A stretch of DNA of 64,000 nucleotides from contig ONQC01000003.1 of NCBI GenBank assembly GCA_900319855.1, positions 28,628 to 92,627 on the forward strand. Direction: 5' to 3'. Positions 19,115 through 26,784 of the stretch are shown one piece after another (position 1 is the stretch's first letter; every line of letters starts with the position of its first letter). Origin of the DNA: an uncultured Bacteroidales bacterium. Lineage in GTDB: Bacteria; Bacteroidota; Bacteroidia; Bacteroidales; UBA932. The position numbers and the translations under genes were made by a program. The notes beneath the pieces were generated by a model, which did not search any database, was not told where the DNA came from, and was given only the letters and a program-made list of their open reading frames with translations.

Positions 19115-19988
19115 TCCGCAGCATACGGCCTGGCAAGGCACGACGGATGGCACCCCCTGGATGCAGCGGACGTTGGTCCGGCTGTTCCGGTGGATGCCTC
19201 TCGGCGTTCTTTACGGGGTCATGGCGCTGGTCGTTCCTTTCTACATGCTCCTGGACCGGAACGGGTACAAGGCCTCGTATGCCTTCGCCCGGAAACGGCT
19301 GGGAAAGGGGGCGGTGGCTGCTTTCTTTTATGTCTACCGCAACGAATACCGGATGGGACAGGTCGTCCTGGACCGTTTCGCCGCTTTTGCCGGAAAACGG
19401 TTCGACCTGGAATGCAGCGGCGTGGAGCGGTTCTATGAGCTTTCCGGCAGCGGACAGGGTTTCCTGATGCTCAGTTCCCATACCGGCTGTTTCGAACTGG
19501 TCGGCTTGCAGCTGCCTTCTCCGGTACCGATCCACGCCCTGGTTTTCCCGGGTGAGACGGAGACCGTGATGAAGCACCGCGACCGGATGTTCCGACAGAC
19601 CAATGTCTCCATGATCGCCGCCCGCGAAGATCTCTCCCACCTGTTCCAGATCAACAACGCGCTGGCCGACGGACAGATTGTGAGCATGCCGGGCGACCGC
19701 GTCTTCGGCGCCAAACGTACGGTCCGGAGCCTTTTCTTCGGGGAATCCGCCGCTTTCCCGGTCGGACCTTTCTCCCTGGCGTTGCAGCGGGACGTCCCGG
19801 TGCTTTTCGTCATGGTCATGAAGGAGGGACGCCGGCGCTACCATGTCTATGCGGAAGAACTCAAGGCGGCAGGGCAGACGCGGGCTGAACGCCTGCAAAG
19901 CCTTGCAGATGCTTATGCCGGGATGCTGGAGCGGACGGTCCGCCGGTATCCGGACCAGTGGTTTAATTTTTACGATTTCTGGGCATGA
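19107..19988 (+). CDS. LpxL/HtrB-type acyltransferase of the polyene cluster
   Basis: About 293 residues, lysophospholipid/lipid A acyltransferase-like. The family motif Hx4D/E is present in SSHTGCFELV, and a later DGQIVSMPGDR matches the second conserved block. Hydrophobic N-terminal helix (about residues 30-50). Related proteins in aryl-polyene clusters are thought to attach the polyene to a lipid or lipid precursor. There is no ATG at the right place: GTG 19086 and TTG 19107 are in frame; I chose TTG 19107 because it keeps the conserved AWQGTTDG region and overlaps the ACP by only 8 bases. Confidence 0.75.
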   Translation: MADPQHTAWQGTTDGTPWMQRTLVRLFRWMPLGVLYGVMALVVPFYMLLDRNGYKASYAFARKRLGKGAVAAFFYVYRNEYRMGQVVLDRFAAFAGKRFDLECSGVERFYELSGSGQGFLMLSSHTGCFELVGLQLPSPVPIHALVFPGETETVMKHRDRMFRQTNVSMIAAREDLSHLFQINNALADGQIVSMPGDRVFGAKRTVRSLFFGESAAFPVGPFSLALQRDVPVLFVMVMKEGRRRYHVYAEELKAAGQTRAERLQSLADAYAGMLERTVRRYPDQWFNFYDFWA

Positions 19989-20413
19989 CCGACTGCCGGC
20001 ACATACCGATAGAAACCCTTCTGCTGCAGGCTCCGCCGTTCCGTTTCGTGGACCGGCTGGATCGCTTTGACCGGGAGGAAGTGGTGACATCCTTCACCGT
20101 CCCGGCCGATGGCCCGCTGGTGGAAGACGGCTGCCTGACGGAAGCTGGCCTGGTGGAGAACATGGCCCAAAGCAGCGCTGCCCGGATCGGCTATATCTCG
20201 GTCTATATCGACCACGTCCCGGTTCGGATCGGCTATTTGGGACAGATTAAGAATTTGGAAATCAACCGCCTGCCACGCTGTGGCGAGGTCCTTTCGACCA
20301 CGGTCCGGCTGCGGCAGGATGTCTTTGGTATCACCCTGGTGGAAGCCCGGGTGTGCGAAGGCGAGGAAATGGTGGCACAGGCTGCCGTAAAAACCGCTCT
20401 GCGGGATGCGTAA
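19985..20413 (+). CDS. Hotdog-fold dehydratase-like protein (ApeP-type, Glu-bearing subunit)
   Basis: A 142-residue hotdog protein resembling FabA/FabZ-like dehydratases of aryl-polyene clusters. The conserved helix reads LVENMAQSSAAR with Glu58 at the place of the catalytic Glu, but no histidine is near the expected catalytic His position (the equivalent stretch is ADGPLVEDG). A second hotdog protein in the cluster (24906) has the His but not the Glu, so the two may share one active site. It overlaps the acyltransferase stop by 4 bases. Confidence 0.7.
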   Translation: MTDCRHIPIETLLLQAPPFRFVDRLDRFDREEVVTSFTVPADGPLVEDGCLTEAGLVENMAQSSAARIGYISVYIDHVPVRIGYLGQIKNLEINRLPRCGEVLSTTVRLRQDVFGITLVEARVCEGEEMVAQAAVKTALRDA

Positions 20414-21509
20414 GGTTACCGTCATATCGGAGGGGGTGCTGACCCCGTTGGGCGCGGGCGTGCAGGAGAACCTGCAGGCTGTGCTGGAGGGAAAGAGTTC
20501 CCTGCGGCTGCACGAAGGAACATTCGGCGCGGCAGAACCTTTCTATGCCTCCTTGTTCGGGGACCGGACGACCCTGCCCGGCTATTCTTTCTTTGAAACC
20601 ATCGCCATCCGCGCGGCGGAGCGGGCGCTGGCATCAGCGGGAATCGATCCCGCATCGGACCGGGTGCGTTTCGTATTGTCTACGATCAAAGGCAATGTGG
20701 AACGTCTCGCCGACGGGGAAGAGGCGGATGTGCCGCTCTGTGTTCCGGCCGGCAAAATCGCCGCGTATTTCGGCAACCGGAATCCGGCCGTTGTCGTCTC
20801 CAATGCCTGTATCTCCGGTCTCGCCGCCCTGCTGCAGGGCCGCCGGATGCTGCTGCAAGGCGGATGTGACTACGTCGTTGTCATCGGGGCGGAATGCCAG
20901 TCCCGGTTCATCGTCAGCGGCTTCCAGTCGCTCAAAGCCCTGTCCTCGAAGGCTTGCAAACCTTTCGATGCGGAGCGGGAAGGACTGAATCTCGGCGAAG
21001 CCGCGGCCGCTGTCGTCCTCGGCCTGGATGCTCCGGGCTGGGAACTGGTCGACGGGGCCATCCGCAATGACGCCAATCATATTTCCGGTCCGTCCCGGAC
21101 GGGAGAGGGCAGCTATCAGGCGCTGAAATATGTCCTGGCTGCCGCCCGGCGGGAGGACCTAGCCTTTGTCAATGTCCATGGCACGGCGACAATGTACAAT
21201 GACGAGATGGAATCGATCGCCCTGTCCCGAGCCGGTCTTTCGGAGGTGCCGGTCAATGCTTTGAAAGGGACTTTCGGCCACACGATGGGGGCTGCGGGCG
21301 TGCTGGAAACCATCCTGTCCATGCATGCGGCCGATGCCGGCATCGTGCTCCCGACGCGCGGTTTTTCGACCCTAGGGGTCTCCTGCCCCGTGCGGGTCAG
21401 CGCGCAGGCCACGAAGACATCCGGCCGGGAGTTCATCAAACTGCTGTCCGGTTTCGGCGGCGTCAACGGGGCCTTGCTCCTGCGCCATGAAGAAGGAGGT
21501 GCCCGATGA
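20406..21509 (+). CDS. Beta-ketoacyl-ACP synthase
   Basis: A compact 367-residue ketosynthase of the FabB/FabF family, condensing acyl chains with malonyl-ACP. The Cys-His-His triad is complete: Cys135 in SNACISG, His258 in NVHGTATM, His292 in FGHTMGAAG. C-terminal GFGGVNGALLL is typical. It is immediately followed by a Cys-less KS-like half-domain fused to ACP, which could be its partner. The final codons contain the Shine-Dalgarno site for the next gene. Confidence 0.9.
   Translation: MRKVTVISEGVLTPLGAGVQENLQAVLEGKSSLRLHEGTFGAAEPFYASLFGDRTTLPGYSFFETIAIRAAERALASAGIDPASDRVRFVLSTIKGNVERLADGEEADVPLCVPAGKIAAYFGNRNPAVVVSNACISGLAALLQGRRMLLQGGCDYVVVIGAECQSRFIVSGFQSLKALSSKACKPFDAEREGLNLGEAAAAVVLGLDAPGWELVDGAIRNDANHISGPSRTGEGSYQALKYVLAAARREDLAFVNVHGTATMYNDEMESIALSRAGLSEVPVNALKGTFGHTMGAAGVLETILSMHAADAGIVLPTRGFSTLGVSCPVRVSAQATKTSGREFIKLLSGFGGVNGALLLRHEEGGAR
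21493..21500 (+). promoter_or_regulatory. Shine-Dalgarno site for the KS-like/ACP fusion gene
   Basis: AAGGAGGT five bases before the ATG at 21506, inside the end of the ketosynthase gene. Confidence 0.65.
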
Positions 21510-22282
21510 AGATTACGCGGTTTGCCTATATCCCTTCCGGGACGGACCTGTCCGCCCTGTACCGGGAACGGGTGGGTGACTACCCGAAGTTTTTCAAGAT
21601 GGATCTCTCCTCCAAGCTGGGATTCCTGCTGACGGAAATGCTGGTGGGAGGCGACCCGGACCGGTTCGAGCCCCGGGATGACCGGGCCGTACTGATGTTC
21701 AGCCGCTGGGGTTGTCTGAGCAACGACCGCCGGTATGAGGAGACGGTGCGGGAATTCCCCAGTCCGGCCTTGTTCGTCTATACGTTGCCCAATGTGGTGA
21801 CCGGGGAGATCGCCATCCGGAACAAATACCGGGGAGAGACCTCGGCCTACGTGCTGGACGGTCCGGATTTCCGGGAAATGGCGGCTTTGGTCGGTCAGGC
21901 TTTTTCCGACCGCGCGACCCGTTCGGCCGTCTGCGGCTGGCTGGACGCCCATGACGAAGCGGATTTCGCGGGATATGCCGTTTTGGTAGAATCGGATGAA
22001 AATGATGATAAATTAGTGATTATGAAAGAATTGATTGAAGAGATCAAAACCAAGGTGATTGCTGCGCTCAATCTTGAAGGCATGCAGCCTGAGGACATTG
22101 CGGACGATGCGCCGCTGTTCGGAGATGAGGGCCTTGGCCTGGATTCCATCGACGTTCTCGAGCTGATTGTCCTGCTGGAGAAAGAGTACGGTATCCGTCT
22201 GGCCAATCCGGCCGAAGGCAAGAAGGTCTTCGGAAGCGTGGCCATGATTGCCGGCTACGTCGCGGAAAACCGGAAGAAGTGA
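21506..22282 (+). CDS. Cys-less ketosynthase-like half-domain fused to an acyl carrier protein
   Basis: A 258-residue frame in two parts. Residues 1-165 resemble the N-terminal half of a ketosynthase (TLPNVVTGEIAIRNKYRGE is in KS-like register), but the region where the catalytic Cys should be reads SAYVLDG. Residues 173-258 are a full ACP starting MKELIEEIKTKV, with the attachment Ser214 in GLDSIDVLEL. The linker (about residues 163-172, DENDDKLVI) is strikingly AT-rich and looks like a former intergenic spacer; the ACP also has its own ATG at 22022. In other aryl-polyene clusters, as I recall, these two are separate genes. Either a real fusion or internal initiation is possible. The stop overlaps the next gene's GTG. 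Confidence 0.75.
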   Translation: MKITRFAYIPSGTDLSALYRERVGDYPKFFKMDLSSKLGFLLTEMLVGGDPDRFEPRDDRAVLMFSRWGCLSNDRRYEETVREFPSPALFVYTLPNVVTGEIAIRNKYRGETSAYVLDGPDFREMAALVGQAFSDRATRSAVCGWLDAHDEADFAGYAVLVESDENDDKLVIMKELIEEIKTKVIAALNLEGMQPEDIADDAPLFGDEGLGLDSIDVLELIVLLEKEYGIRLANPAEGKKVFGSVAMIAGYVAENRKK

Positions 22283-23430
22283 TCCCGCCGGTCTACATAA
22301 CCGGTACCGGCGTACTCTGTTCGGCAGGGAGTGACCGTCAGGCGCTCTGGGAGTCTTTGACCAAAGGCACCCGGGGCATCGGGCCCGTCCGCATCCTGGA
22401 CACGGACCTGAGGGATTTCCCGGTCGGGGAAGTGCCCCTGACCGATGCGCAGCTCCGGCAGAGAGCAGGGGCGGCCGAAGGACTGTCCCGTACGTCGCTG
22501 ATGGGGATCCTGGCCGTCGGCGAGGCGCTCTCCCAGGCCGGTTTGACAGACCTCAAAGAGATTCCGCTGGTTTCTGGAACGACGGTCGGCGGCATGGACC
22601 TGACGGAAAAGACCTTTCCGGACTATTCTGTTTCCCATGACTGCGGGGCGTCGACGGATGCCATTGCGGCCCATTTCGGCGGGACCCGGGCCACGACCGT
22701 CTCTACCGCCTGTTCATCGGCGGCCAATGCCTTGATCCTCGGGGCCAACCTGATCCGCAGCGGCCGGGCCGATATCGTCGTGGCCGGCGGCAGCGAGTGC
22801 CTGACTTCCTTCCATCTCCACGGTTTCCATTCCCTGATGATCCTGGACCCGCAGCCCTGCCGTCCCTTCGACATCCGCAGGGCCGGACTGAACCTGGGGG
22901 AAGGCGCCGCCTTCCTGGTCCTGGAATCCGAAGCCTCTGTCAAAGGTCGGAAAATCAATCCTTTGGCCCGCCTGGCAGGGTTTGGGAACGCCTGCGATGC
23001 CTTCCACCAGACCGCTTCTTCGGAGAATGGGGAAGGGGCTTTCCTGGCGATGTCCAAGGCCCTGGAAATGGCGTCGCTGCTTCCCGGCGACATCAGTTAT
23101 GTCAATGCCCATGGGACCGGGACGCCGAACAATGACGCTTCCGAAAGCGCCGCCTTGCGCCGCGTTTTCGGGAACCGGATCCCGCCGGTGTCCTCGACCA
23201 AAGCCTATACCGGCCACACGACCAGCGCCTCGGGAAGCATCGAGGCGGTGATCAGCGTGTTGTGCCTGCAGCACCAGGCCCTGCCCGGGCAGCCCGCTCC
23301 GCTGGAGCCGGATCCGGCCTGCATCCTCCCCCTGACCGGACCTCTCCAAGGCCCGGTGGACCATGTACTTTGTAATTCCTTCGGGTTCGGCGGCAACGAC
23401 ACGAGCCTGTTATTCTCCGCGTGCCGATGA
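22279..23430 (+). CDS. Beta-ketoacyl-ACP synthase (KS of a KS/CLF-like pair)
   Basis: 383 residues, full catalytic triad: Cys145 in STACSSAAN, His278 in NAHGTGTPNND, His313 in TGHTTSASGS. It starts with GTG overlapping the previous stop (GTGA). The next gene encodes a short Cys-less KS-like protein, resembling the KS plus chain-length-factor arrangement known from aryl-polyene and type II polyketide systems. It likely catalyses the main chain elongation. Confidence 0.9.
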   Translation: MIPPVYITGTGVLCSAGSDRQALWESLTKGTRGIGPVRILDTDLRDFPVGEVPLTDAQLRQRAGAAEGLSRTSLMGILAVGEALSQAGLTDLKEIPLVSGTTVGGMDLTEKTFPDYSVSHDCGASTDAIAAHFGGTRATTVSTACSSAANALILGANLIRSGRADIVVAGGSECLTSFHLHGFHSLMILDPQPCRPFDIRRAGLNLGEGAAFLVLESEASVKGRKINPLARLAGFGNACDAFHQTASSENGEGAFLAMSKALEMASLLPGDISYVNAHGTGTPNNDASESAALRRVFGNRIPPVSSTKAYTGHTTSASGSIEAVISVLCLQHQALPGQPAPLEPDPACILPLTGPLQGPVDHVLCNSFGFGGNDTSLLFSACR

Positions 23431-24035
23431 ACCGAAAAGTCTATATCCGTTCCTTGTGCTGCCTGGGCGCTGATGACCCCGATTTCCGGGAGCTGTTCAG
23501 CGTGCTGGAGGCCCGCCGGATGAGCCGCCTGCTCAAGCGGGCGGTCTGGACGTCGGTCCATGCCTTGAAGGACGGCGGCATCAACCTTCCGGACGCCATC
23601 ATCACGGCGACCGATTTCGGCTGCATCGAGCAGTCCGAAGCTTTCCTGAAAGCCCTGAAAGGCCTGGATGGAGCCGTCTTCCGTCCGACCCATTTCATGC
23701 AGTCCACGCACAACACGATCAGTTCGCTGATCGCCATCCGGCTGGGCTGCCATGGCTACAACGTGACCTATTCCCACCGGGGCCGTTCTTTTGACTCGGC
23801 CTTGCTGGATGCCTGGATGCAGTTGTCCTTGGGTGATATCGATACGGCGCTGGTCGGCTGGTTTGATGAGACGACCCCGCTGTTCTCCCGTCTCGTGCCC
23901 CAGGCCCGGGAACGTGCGTTTTCTCTGCTGTTGACGACCAACCCGAACGGCGCGCTTGCCGAACTGGCTTCGCCGGACCTCGCAGATTTGCGCCCTTTTT
24001 TGGCTATGTATGCTCCTGAATTGACAATCGACTGA
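23427..24035 (+). CDS. Chain-length-factor-like protein (short beta-ketoacyl synthase-like, no catalytic Cys)
   Basis: About 202 residues, equivalent to the N-terminal half of a ketosynthase (Ketoacyl-synt_2 type). THFMQSTHNTISSLIAIRLG matches the conserved KS stretch, but the position of the nucleophilic Cys reads TYSHRGRSF, with no Cys. It also lacks the C-terminal His residues. Aryl-polyene gene clusters carry a chain length factor next to a KS, so it is probably the partner of the preceding protein. I used the ATG overlapping the KS stop (ATGA); a GTG two codons upstream (23421) is also in frame. Confidence 0.75.
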   Translation: MNRKVYIRSLCCLGADDPDFRELFSVLEARRMSRLLKRAVWTSVHALKDGGINLPDAIITATDFGCIEQSEAFLKALKGLDGAVFRPTHFMQSTHNTISSLIAIRLGCHGYNVTYSHRGRSFDSALLDAWMQLSLGDIDTALVGWFDETTPLFSRLVPQARERAFSLLLTTNPNGALAELASPDLADLRPFLAMYAPELTID

Positions 24036-24037
24036 TT

Positions 24038-24391
24038 ATGTGGAAATTGATTCCTCTCGCCCTGATCCAGAGCCTGTTCCTGTGCGGCGGCCAGGTCCTG
24101 CTGAAACTCGGACTGGCCGTTTCGGGACCGTTCAGCTGGACGTGGAAATTCTTCCGGGCGCAGCTTACCAACTGGTGGTACCTGGGCTGCGGCCTGTCTT
24201 TCGGGGTTGCCACGGTGCTCTGGCTGTATATCCTGAAGCATTATCCTTTCAGCATCGCATACCCGCTTTCGTGCATGAGCTATGTCTTCGGGATGCTGGC
24301 CGCTATCTTCATTTTCCATGAATCCGTGAGCTGGGTGCAGTGGTTGGGCGTATTTCTTGTAATGACCGGGGTTATATTGATCGCACGATGA
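24038..24391 (+). CDS. Small four-helix EamA/SMR-like membrane transporter
   Basis: A 117-residue membrane protein with four predicted helices (about 4-24, 45-65, 74-93, 99-116). The second half (HYPFSIAYPLSCMSYVFGMLAAIFIFHESVSW) resembles the EamA/small multidrug resistance fold. Likely a homo- or heterodimeric inner-membrane transporter for a cluster product or intermediate; substrate unknown. Its stop overlaps the ATG of the LolA-like gene. Confidence 0.75.
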   Translation: MWKLIPLALIQSLFLCGGQVLLKLGLAVSGPFSWTWKFFRAQLTNWWYLGCGLSFGVATVLWLYILKHYPFSIAYPLSCMSYVFGMLAAIFIFHESVSWVQWLGVFLVMTGVILIAR

Positions 24392-24909
24392 AAAAAGCCC
24401 TCCTTATTTTGCTGGCCATCCTGTCCAGCCTTGCCCTGTCCGCCCAGGATGCCATCCTGGAACGGGTGCGGCAGGCCAATACCTTCGATACGATGACGGC
24501 CTCTTTCACCCAGGTGCGTCACTCTTCATTGCTGACGCAAGACCTGGTTTCTGAAGGTTTCGTCGCCATGAAAGCCCCCGGGAAGATCCGCTGGGAGATC
24601 CGCAAACCCAATGCCCGGGTGTCCATCCTCGACGGAGAAGCCGCTGCCGGCGGCCGTCGTTTCCGTCTGCCCGCGGAGAAGGATTTCTCCATCCGGAGCC
24701 TGGAAGGGGAGGATTATGTCCTGACCCTCGAGCCGCTCCGACGCGACCTTCGTCAACTGTTCCGGCAGATCATCGTCCACGCCGACAAGCGTACGGCGCG
24801 GGTGCAGAGTGTCCTGCTCATGTCTGGAGACGGGGACTGGACCCGCCTGGAGTTCAAGGATGTCCGCACGGGGGAACCGGTGGATGAAAAATTGTTTGTC
24901 AAAGAATGA
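24388..24909 (+). CDS. LolA-like outer-membrane lipoprotein carrier
   Basis: 173 residues with a signal peptide (MKKALLILLAILSSLALSAQ). The mature part, FDTMTASFTQVRHSSLL and GKIRWEIRKPNARVSILDGE, matches the LolA fold, a half-open beta-barrel that ferries lipidated cargo through the periplasm. Homologs occur in aryl-polyene clusters, where they probably carry the polyene-lipid to the outer membrane. A GTG further upstream is in frame, but the ATG gives the signal peptide and the 4-base overlap with the transporter. The next gene starts within its stop. Confidence 0.85.
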   Translation: MKKALLILLAILSSLALSAQDAILERVRQANTFDTMTASFTQVRHSSLLTQDLVSEGFVAMKAPGKIRWEIRKPNARVSILDGEAAAGGRRFRLPAEKDFSIRSLEGEDYVLTLEPLRRDLRQLFRQIIVHADKRTARVQSVLLMSGDGDWTRLEFKDVRTGEPVDEKLFVKE

Positions 24910-25223
24910 GACTGGAGGGAGAAATCTATCGGGTCGTTTCCCGGACGGAGCGGCAGGCCTGCGTGGATTTCCTGCTGGGAAGCCGGATCTACGCGGCCCA
25001 TTTCCCCGGCCATCCCATCACCCCGGGCGCCGTCCTGGTCCGTATGGCCGCCGAGCTCCTGGGTTCCGGCATCTCCGGTGCAAAAGATATCCGTTTCCTG
25101 TCTCCCGTCCCGCCGGAGGCCCGCGGCGTCCTCTTTTCCTTCGAACCGTCCGGTGAGGGGGAGTGCTCCGTAGTCATTTCCGCCGGCGATACGGTTTATG
25201 CAAAAATGCGCCTGCGTGTCTGA
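24906..25223 (+). CDS. Hotdog-fold 3-hydroxyacyl-ACP dehydratase-like protein (His-bearing subunit)
   Basis: A 105-residue FabZ-like protein, shorter than typical FabZ (~145). The catalytic His32 is present in AAHFPGHPITPG. The catalytic Glu of FabZ lies 14 residues after this His; here that position is Arg46 (AVLVRMAAEL), so the active-site Glu is missing. The cluster's other hotdog protein (19985) shows the opposite pattern. The gene sits between the LolA-like carrier and the glycosyltransferase. Confidence 0.75.
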   Translation: MRLEGEIYRVVSRTERQACVDFLLGSRIYAAHFPGHPITPGAVLVRMAAELLGSGISGAKDIRFLSPVPPEARGVLFSFEPSGEGECSVVISAGDTVYAKMRLRV

Positions 25224-25227
25224 AAAA

Positions 25228-25953
25228 ATGGTTCCGATGTCCGATACCTGCATCTTGATTCCGACGTACAACAACGCCGGGACCATCGCCGGTGTCGTCC
25301 GCCGGGCCCTGGATCAGGGACTCTCCGTCATCGTGGTGGATGACGGCAGCACCGACGGTACTTCCGCGGCATTGGCCGGCCTGGATGTGACCGTCCTCCG
25401 CCAGGATCCGAACCGCGGCAAGGGCATCGCCCTGCGGACCGGCCTGCGCGCCGCCCGGGAGCGGGGTTTCCGGTATGCCGTGACCCTCGATGCCGACGGA
25501 CAGCATTATCCCGAGGATGTCCCGGCCCTGCTGGCGGCCGGCGGTCCGAGGACCCTGGTCGTGGGCAGCCGCAACTTGTCCGCCGACGGCATGCCGTCCG
25601 GCAATACCTTCGCCAATAAGTTTTCCAATTTCTGGTTCGCCCTCCAGACCCTGCACCGTCTGCCGGATACGCAAACAGGCTTCCGCCTCTACCCGCTGGA
25701 ATCCCTTCCGCCGCTCTGGCTGATGACGGCCCGCTATGAGGCGGAACTGACCCTGCTGGTCTTTTCGGCCTGGCGCGGACTACGGCTGATCCCCGTACCG
25801 GTGCGCGTGGCCTATCCCGAAGACCGGGTCAGTCACTTCCGCCCGCTGGCGGATTTTTCGCGGATCAGCCTGCTTAACACCGGCCTCTGCCTGCTGGCCC
25901 TGGTCTATGGCTATCCTTCCATGCTGCTTCGTAAATTATTCAAAAACAAATGA
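25228..25953 (+). CDS. Family 2 glycosyltransferase
   Basis: About 241 residues, GT-A fold. Visible are PTYNNAGTIAGVV at the start, VVDDGSTDGT, and the DxD-type metal site LDADGQHYPED. No membrane helices are obvious except a short hydrophobic end (LCLLALVYGYPSML). In polyene clusters a GT2 may decorate the lipid carrier or head group. ATG 25198 is also in frame, but it would overlap the dehydratase by 26 bases; I prefer 25228. The next gene overlaps the stop by 4 bases. Confidence 0.85.
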   Translation: MVPMSDTCILIPTYNNAGTIAGVVRRALDQGLSVIVVDDGSTDGTSAALAGLDVTVLRQDPNRGKGIALRTGLRAARERGFRYAVTLDADGQHYPEDVPALLAAGGPRTLVVGSRNLSADGMPSGNTFANKFSNFWFALQTLHRLPDTQTGFRLYPLESLPPLWLMTARYEAELTLLVFSAWRGLRLIPVPVRVAYPEDRVSHFRPLADFSRISLLNTGLCLLALVYGYPSMLLRKLFKNK

Positions 25954-26699
25954 TTCGGAAATTGACAATCCCGGGTGCAGCCGGAAAGATCAGCGCCTTG
26001 CTCCAGCGTCCGGAGGGCTCCGCGACCTGTCCGCTGGTGATCCTGATGCATGGCTTCATGGCCAACAAGACCCTCGAGCCTTTGAAGTCCCTGGCCGACC
26101 GGCTGGAAGAAGAAGGCATCGCCTCGCTGCGTTTCGATTTCGACGGACACGGGAAGTCGGATGGTCGTTTCGTGGACATGACGGTCCTGACCGAACTGGA
26201 AGACGCGCGGCGGGTGTTCGCTTTCGCCCGCGGACTGGATTTCGTGACAGAGATCGCCTTGGCCGGCCATTCCCAAGGCGGCGTCGTGGCTGGGATGCTG
26301 GCCGGGGAACTGAAGGACCAGGTACGCGCCCTGGTGCAGCTGGCTCCGGCCGCCGTCTTGCGCGATGATGCGCTGAAGGGAGAGCTGATGGGACGCAAGT
26401 ATGATCCCGCCAACCCGCCCCGGCGGCTCTTCGTGCTCTTCCATTACGTGGGCCGGTCTTATTTCCAGGTGGCACAGACCCTGCCAATCTACGAGGTTTC
26501 CGCCGGCTATCCGGGCCCGGTCTGCCTGATCCATGGAAAAAACGACAGGATCGTGCCTTTCCAGTACAGCGAGAAGTACCATGGGATTTATGCGGACGGT
26601 GAACTGCATCTGCTTGAAGGAGAAAACCATTTCCTCTCGAAAAAGCGTCCGGAGGTCATCCGGACGGCGGTCTCGTTCCTGAAAAGGCACCTGCGCTGA
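25950..26699 (+). CDS. Alpha/beta hydrolase (serine) in the polyene cluster
   Basis: 249 residues, cytoplasmic. The oxyanion loop LMHGFMANK, nucleophile elbow GHSQGG, acid in HGKNDRIVPF and His in GENHFL are all in the expected order, so the enzyme looks active. Could be a thioesterase-like step releasing an acyl chain, or an esterase; the sequence does not decide. It is followed by the cluster's only notable gap (about 85 bases), which holds a possible promoter and hairpin. Confidence 0.8.
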   Translation: MIRKLTIPGAAGKISALLQRPEGSATCPLVILMHGFMANKTLEPLKSLADRLEEEGIASLRFDFDGHGKSDGRFVDMTVLTELEDARRVFAFARGLDFVTEIALAGHSQGGVVAGMLAGELKDQVRALVQLAPAAVLRDDALKGELMGRKYDPANPPRRLFVLFHYVGRSYFQVAQTLPIYEVSAGYPGPVCLIHGKNDRIVPFQYSEKYHGIYADGELHLLEGENHFLSKKRPEVIRTAVSFLKRHLR

Positions 26700-26711
26700 C
26701 GGCCGCGGCCA

Positions 26712-26743
26712 TTTGTCCGAATGTGATTTTTTTTCTATCTTGC
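26712..26743 (+). promoter_or_regulatory. Possible internal promoter of the polyene operon
   Basis: TTTG (26712-26715), 20-base spacer and TATCTTGC (26736-26743), which keeps six of the eight positions of the TAnnTTTG pattern. It lies in the largest intergenic gap of the cluster, before the exporter gene. Confidence 0.4.
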
Positions 26744-26765
26744 ATTTCTTTAGGAATGCAAGATA
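26736..26765 (+). other. 11-bp perfect inverted repeat (hairpin) before the MMPL gene
   Basis: TATCTTGCATT (26736-26746) and AATGCAAGATA (26755-26765) are exact reverse complements around an 8-base loop. The left arm overlaps the putative -7 box, so it could be an operator or a 5' UTR hairpin. No T-run follows, so it does not look like a terminator. Confidence 0.65.
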
Positions 26766-26784
26766 TTTTCATTTCGGAGTGCCG

